Of a DNA stretch of 64,000 nucleotides, positions 60,015-64,000 are shown piece after piece. Source of the DNA: Helopsaltes ochotensis (Eukaryota > Chordata > Aves > Passeriformes > Locustellidae). The notes below the pieces were generated by a model, which did no database searches, was not told where the DNA came from, and worked only from the letters and a program-made list of their open reading frames with translations. The number at the start of each line of letters is the position of its first letter. Position 1 is the stretch's first letter. Both the position numbers and the translations under genes were made by a program. The stretch is taken from assembly GCA_013400155.1 (NCBI GenBank), contig VXBM01000044.1, forward strand, positions 1,130,963-1,194,962, read 5' to 3'.

Positions 60015-60600
60015 TGTTACAAATGAAATCGCCAATAACAATTTATAAAGGTTTTATTAAGAAATTTAAGTATAAAATTTAGAAAAGCCACGAACGAAAT
60101 CAGCTCTGAGCCAGGCGATTGGAACCGGGTGAACCACAGACTTGCACAGAGTCCCCCTAGGTTCACAAGTGCAGTCTTTTGGGGGCTTGCTTTTATACAG
60201 TTCTTCGGCTGGGCTACATGTTATCTTGCATCTCTTTGTCCGGAATGGCTTCTTCACATATTCATGTAGCATCTTTTCTTTGGTAAACGACATTTAGAGG
60301 AAGGAGTAGCTGCTCGATCTGTGTCACTGGACCCAGTCATTCAGATGCATCCTCTGACAATTCGGGTTCCATGGCACACCTGGCAAGGATCAATGAGTAG
60401 TTAGCTTCTTTTCTTTCATTCCAGTAAGTGGTATTTTGGGAGGGAGGATCTCCTTGATTCGGTTTACTGGAACTGGTTATTCATATGTAACTCTCTGATG
60501 ATTCCGGTCAGATTGCACACCTGGCTAACATCACTGAGTCTTTTCCATGGAATCTACTTCGTAGATGGCTCCTCCTTTCTCCTGCACTACCCTCCATTCA
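60015..60600 (-). mobile_element. Possible LTR-like element with internal ~140-bp tandem duplication
   Basis: On the minus strand there is a TATA box (CTGTATAAAAGC, 60189-60200), then about 140 bp later AATAAA (60053-60058), then an end GTAACA near 60015. This spacing is LTR-like (promoter, R, poly(A) signal). Upstream of the TATA box two diverged copies of a ~105-bp block lie 140 bp apart, as U3 enhancer repeats often do. No second terminus or target duplication was found, so the family and full extent are unresolved. A 75-codon frame at 60066-60293 (Cys/Lys-rich) overlaps the putative promoter and is probably not a gene. Confidence 0.35.
60297..60541. repeat. Diverged direct duplication, period ~140 bp
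   Basis: Copy A (about 60297-60400) and copy B (about 60438-60541) share ggcacacctgg versus tgcacacctgg, cattcagatg versus tattcatatg, a central actgg, and atcaatgag versus atcactgag at the same relative positions. Divergence is substantial, so the duplication is old. Confidence 0.75.
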
Positions 60601-61574
60601 AGTGCTAAATGGTCCCTTGTTCACTTTGCTGCCAAGTGCCTCTCCCTCAATTCAAATGTAAAGAGTCTCTCTTTTCATTCTGGTGTAGGCTATCTTTCTT
60701 CTGTTTAAGGAAAGATGACATAGCCTCTGTTGTCTCAGCTTCCCAAGATAGTTTTTACCATTTTATTTTAACATACACATACCTTATTTAATAATACACA
60801 TCAACTAAACAGAACAAAACACGACTCACTCCACTCATCTATAACACAAATATGCCAATGAATTTAAGTGCTTCTGTGTTTCTGACAACAGAATTTCCAG
60901 CATATACAGAATGCCATTAGCTCTCAAAGGAAGTAAAATCTGGTATTTGTGTCACTCTTCATGGGTGAATGCAACCAAGGTAAACTGCCAGAGTATCAAC
61001 CAATCCTCAAACATGAGTAATCTAGGAGTCCAAAGACTGTGGAAAGTTTCTAACTGTGCTCTTCTCTACTTTTACATGCTTTGCTCTAATACTTCAATAT
61101 TTCTACAGCACTAAAAATAATTCTCTGTCTGAAAACACTGTAATAGTTGTGTAACAATCTAATTGCATTTCTGCCTTCAGTAAAATGTCTCCAGAGATAT
61201 TCTCTCTTTGGCCAGTGAAATGAGTTGATAATTTACCCACTCAAAGGTATTTAAATCCTCTGCCCCTGACGATTCCTTCTCTTTTGCTTATTCTGACTAT
61301 TGATGGAGCTGGATTTACACTTTGGTTAGCATTTTATGTCCAATACCTGTTACTTGTTGGCAATCCACAGAGGCCACAGAGGCCAAAGACTGAGCTGTAA
61401 CAGAGGCTCGTCCAGGTTGTCATTCATAGGCATCCCTTTAGGATGCATATAGGGAGCAATGCTGTAATTTATCCTTAAATTTTCTTCCTTTAAAAAAATC
61501 ATGCAACATTTTAAAATCCCTGTCAGTACCCAGTATCAGACTGGGTTAGACAAAATCTAGGAAAACTTGAAATC

Positions 61575-63140
61575 CACAAGTCCATGGGAGAGAGCTGGCA
61601 GACACCATAGTCTGCTGCTTCATGGTCATCTTTGAAAGGTCATGGAGATCAGGAGAGGTATCTGAGGACTGCAAGAAAGCAAATGCCACCCCAGTTCTCA
61701 AAAATAGCAAGGAGTCATGAGTGGTGTCCCACAAGGTTCAATACCGGACCCAGTATTGGCCCACTCATGGAATGACTGGCCAGTCAGCCTCGCCTCAATC
61801 CCTGAAATGGAGCACCTCATTCTGGAGGCCATCTATATCCACATGGATGACACAAAGGTGATCAGAGGTAGTCAGGCATGGTTTCACTAAAGATAAATCA
61901 TGCTTGACCAACCTGATTGCCTCATGTGATGAAACAACTACCTGGATGGATGAGGGGAGAGCAGTGGATATTGTCTACCTTGACTTCAGCAAGGCTTTTG
62001 ATACACAGCCTCTCACAACATCCTCATAGGCAAACTCAGGAAGTGTGGGTTGGATGAGTGGACAACGAGATTGAGAAATGACTGAAAAGCAGATCCCAGA
62101 GGGTCATAATCAGTGGCATGGGGTCTAGTTGGAGGCCTGTCATGTGTGGTGTCACCCAAGGTTCAATACTGGGCCCAGTACTGTTTAACTTATTCATCAA
62201 TGACTTGGATAAAGGTCCAGATGCCTCCTCAGCAAGTTCATGGATGACACAAAGCTGGGAGAAGCTTTGGGCTGATCCCCCTGAGTGCAACTTTGGGCAC
62301 AGCTGAGTGCTGTGCAGCCCTTCAGAGGGACCTGGACAGGTTGGAGAGATGGGCAGAAAGGGACCATTTGAAATTCAACAAAGGCAAATGCAGGATCCTG
62401 CACCTGGGGAAGAATAACCCCAGGAACCAGCACAGGCTTTGGGCCAAACTGCTGGAAAACCCAGCTCTGTGAAGAAGGGACCTGGTGGACATCAAGTGTC
62501 CATGAGCCAGCAGTGCCCTTGTGCCAATGGTACCCCTGGGGTGCATTAGGGAGAACACTGCCAATAGATCAAGGGAGGTGATCCTGCCCCTCTACTCAGC
62601 CCTACTGAAGCTCATCTGGAGCGCTGTGTCCAGTTCTGGGCTCCTCAGTACTAAGACATGGAAAGACAAGAGAGACAAGGAGCTCCTGGAGCAGGTCCAG
62701 AGGAGGGTGACAAAGATGAGGAAGGGACTGGAGCATCTCTGTTGTGAGGACAGGCTGAGGGAGCTGGGCCTGTTCAGCCTTGAGAAGACAGAGCTGAGAG
62801 GGGAGCTCATCAATGTCTGTCAGTATCTGAAGGGAGGGCGGCAGGAGGATGGAGCCAGGCTCTGCTCAGTGGTGCCAAGCAACAGGACAAGAGGCAATGG
62901 GCACAAAATGATGTACAGGGAGTTCCACCTGAACATGAGAAAGAAATTCCTCTGTGAATGGCAAGAGTACTGGAACAGGTTGCCCAGAGAGGCTGTGTAG
63001 TTTCTGTATTCTGGAGATATTCAAGAACAGGATGCAGTCCTCTACCACATGCTGTAGGATGGCCCTGCTTGAACAGGGAGGTTGGTCCAGCTGACCCACT
63101 GCAGTCCCTTCCAAGCTATCCATCTGGTTTTCTGTGATCC
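61575..63140 (+). mobile_element. CR1 LINE, 5'-truncated, rearranged, with ORF2 remains
   Basis: Carries decayed reverse-transcriptase motifs: VYLDFSKAFDT (about 61973-62004), VTQGSILGPVLFNLFINDLD (about 62147-62208) and FMDDTKLG at 62237-62260, where CR1 normally has FADD. An ORF2 tail follows. Stops and frameshifts interrupt it throughout. The 5' start is near a CR1-typical segment (tctttgaaaggtcatggaga). A copy of the VPQGSI part is misplaced at about 61720-61757. It lies in intron 2, antisense to PPARGC1A. Confidence 0.92.
62521..63000 (+). pseudogene. CR1 ORF2 C-terminal remnant (159 open codons)
   Basis: An open stretch inside the CR1 encoding the conserved C-terminal tail of the CR1 polyprotein: KLIWSAVSSSGLLSTK, LLEQVQRRVTKM, EDRLRELGLFSLEKTELRGE, YLKGGRQEDGARL and WNRLPREAV. 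In intact elements this follows the reverse transcriptase. Here the upstream RT is broken, so the frame cannot make a functional protein. It continues recognisably past the stop as EIFKNR before dying out. Confidence 0.9.
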
Positions 63141-64000
63141 CTTCTTGAAAACCCTGAAGTCAGCGTGCGGATGTCCTGATTCAGGATTATCCTGTAGCTC
63201 TTGTCATCAGCACAGGTGATCCATTCCAGAAGAGGGTCAAGCTCATCTTTCAGAAAATCTTTTCAAAATATTAAGAGGATCTCCAACATCTTTCCTTTGG
63301 GTATTTTCTCCTCTCCCTTTCAACTGTGATTAGTACATGCAAAACTTTTGCTGACTGTATCTCAAGGAGTGAAATCAGTTAATGAATGATGACGCTCTGA
63401 AGTTTCTTGAATTTCGGACAATTTGAATAGTGCATGGGCCCACTGTGATTCATACTAAAAGATCAGGATCTAAACTGCATTATTAATCTACAGCCCCAAG
63501 GAGCTGGGAGCAGTGGCAGCTCGCCACATCTTCGTATAAAGCCCACGAAACCTTGGGACAGATCCACAGCTGGTAGAAGCTGTCACCACTCCAGCAGCCC
63601 AGCTTGGTAAGCAATTCAGAGCAGCCAGGTGTACACCAGAACTCACAAGGGATCACCATTTCAACATATCGACTCATTTCTCCTCATCAGCCTAAGATCT
63701 ATTCATAGCACAATTAAAAAAGAAAATAAAAGATTTTCCTCCAGCTGAAAATATCTGAGTGATCTAAAAATACTAATACATTACGGCATTACTTTCAAAC
63801 AAACAAAATTGATTTGTGAGCACGTCACAGATTTCCAACAGGACTTGATACCTTAATGACAAATTTTGGAGTAAGGATGTCCTTAAGATTGTCTTTTCCT
63901 TAAGAAACAAGGGGTACAGATTCACCCTTTTTTGCATATAAGGATGCAGAGGTGCTGAAAAGCTCATTTACACCACTCAGGCCCTGAGCACCTCCTGTTA

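Larger units (their letters stand above)
56908..64000 (-). other. PPARGC1A: PPARGC1A intron 2 (3' part)
   Basis: Sequence upstream of exon 3. Exon 2 would encode the acidic stretch ending NIFE and is not present, so the intron exceeds 7.1 kb and continues past the window. It holds an LTR-like element near 60.0-60.6 kb and a CR1 at 61.6-63.1 kb. In 56,908-59,990, 60,600-61,570 and 63,140-64,000 I see only AT-rich intronic sequence with short chance open frames. Confidence 0.85.

Noticed and set aside
60066..60293. A cysteine-containing 75-codon gene
   Set aside because: It overlaps the TATA box of the LTR-like element and has no recognised family.
59957..61198. 8-bp repeats ccagagat flanking the LTR-like region as a target duplication
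   Set aside because: The sequences just inside them do not have TG...CA ends, and an 8-bp match over this distance can occur by chance.
57157..64000. PPARGC1A exon 2 in the distal part of the window
   Set aside because: I looked on the minus strand for the acidic LSELDVNDL and QSEIISNQY coding sequence and did not find it; exon 2 must lie further upstream.
1..64000. CRISPR arrays, bacterial operons, rRNA or tRNA genes
   Set aside because: The sequence is vertebrate nuclear DNA; no spaced repeats, rRNA segments or tRNA cloverleafs were seen.

Overview
The window is vertebrate nuclear DNA, almost certainly from a bird. It is AT-rich and intron-rich. It carries CR1 LINE fragments with the bird-type ORF2 tail and at least two avian endogenous-retrovirus LTRs. 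The only protein-coding gene I can support is PPARGC1A (PGC-1alpha), on the minus strand. The LTR types resemble those I associate with passerines and other neoavian birds, but that is a weak guess.

Layout, in the direction of the + coordinates. (1) About 1-22.47 kb lies 3' of PPARGC1A and looks gene-free: one CR1 fragment, two perfect hairpins, some simple repeats, a short telomere-like tract and an old dispersed repeat. (2) About 22.48-26.21 kb is the long 3' UTR, read on the minus strand. (3) 26,207-56,907 holds eleven coding exons, 13 down to 3, all with GT-AG introns and matching phases. Together they give 719 codons, residues 79-797 if exons 1-2 are the human length. Exons 1 and 2, the promoter and the N-terminal activation domain lie beyond position 64,000. 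(4) 56,908-64,000 is the 3' part of intron 2, with an LTR-like element and a decayed 1.5-kb CR1.

The encoded protein is a transcriptional coactivator. Visible parts are the LxxLL-type nuclear receptor box across exons 3/4, a second leucine motif in exon 5, p38-type Ser/Thr-Pro sites in exons 6 and 8, the DHDY host-cell-factor motif in exon 8, the arginine/serine region (exons 8-9), the charged RE/KR-rich segment (exon 10), the RNA-recognition motif (exons 11-12) and the conserved C-terminus (exon 13).

The most striking observation is in the 108-bp intron 6. An alternative 3' splice site lies exactly 31 nt upstream of exon 7, and using it adds Leu-Phe-Leu and a TAA stop. This is the arrangement that makes the short NT-PGC-1alpha isoform in mammals, so the isoform switch appears conserved in this bird. 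Other points of interest: a GC/CpG-rich 1.6-kb LTR with a perfect 5-bp target duplication in intron 10; a second, sense-oriented LTR 572 bp upstream of exon 11; a CR1 filling most of the 410-bp intron 9; and cysteine substitutions in the RS region and RRM. I found no sign of a wholly new system.
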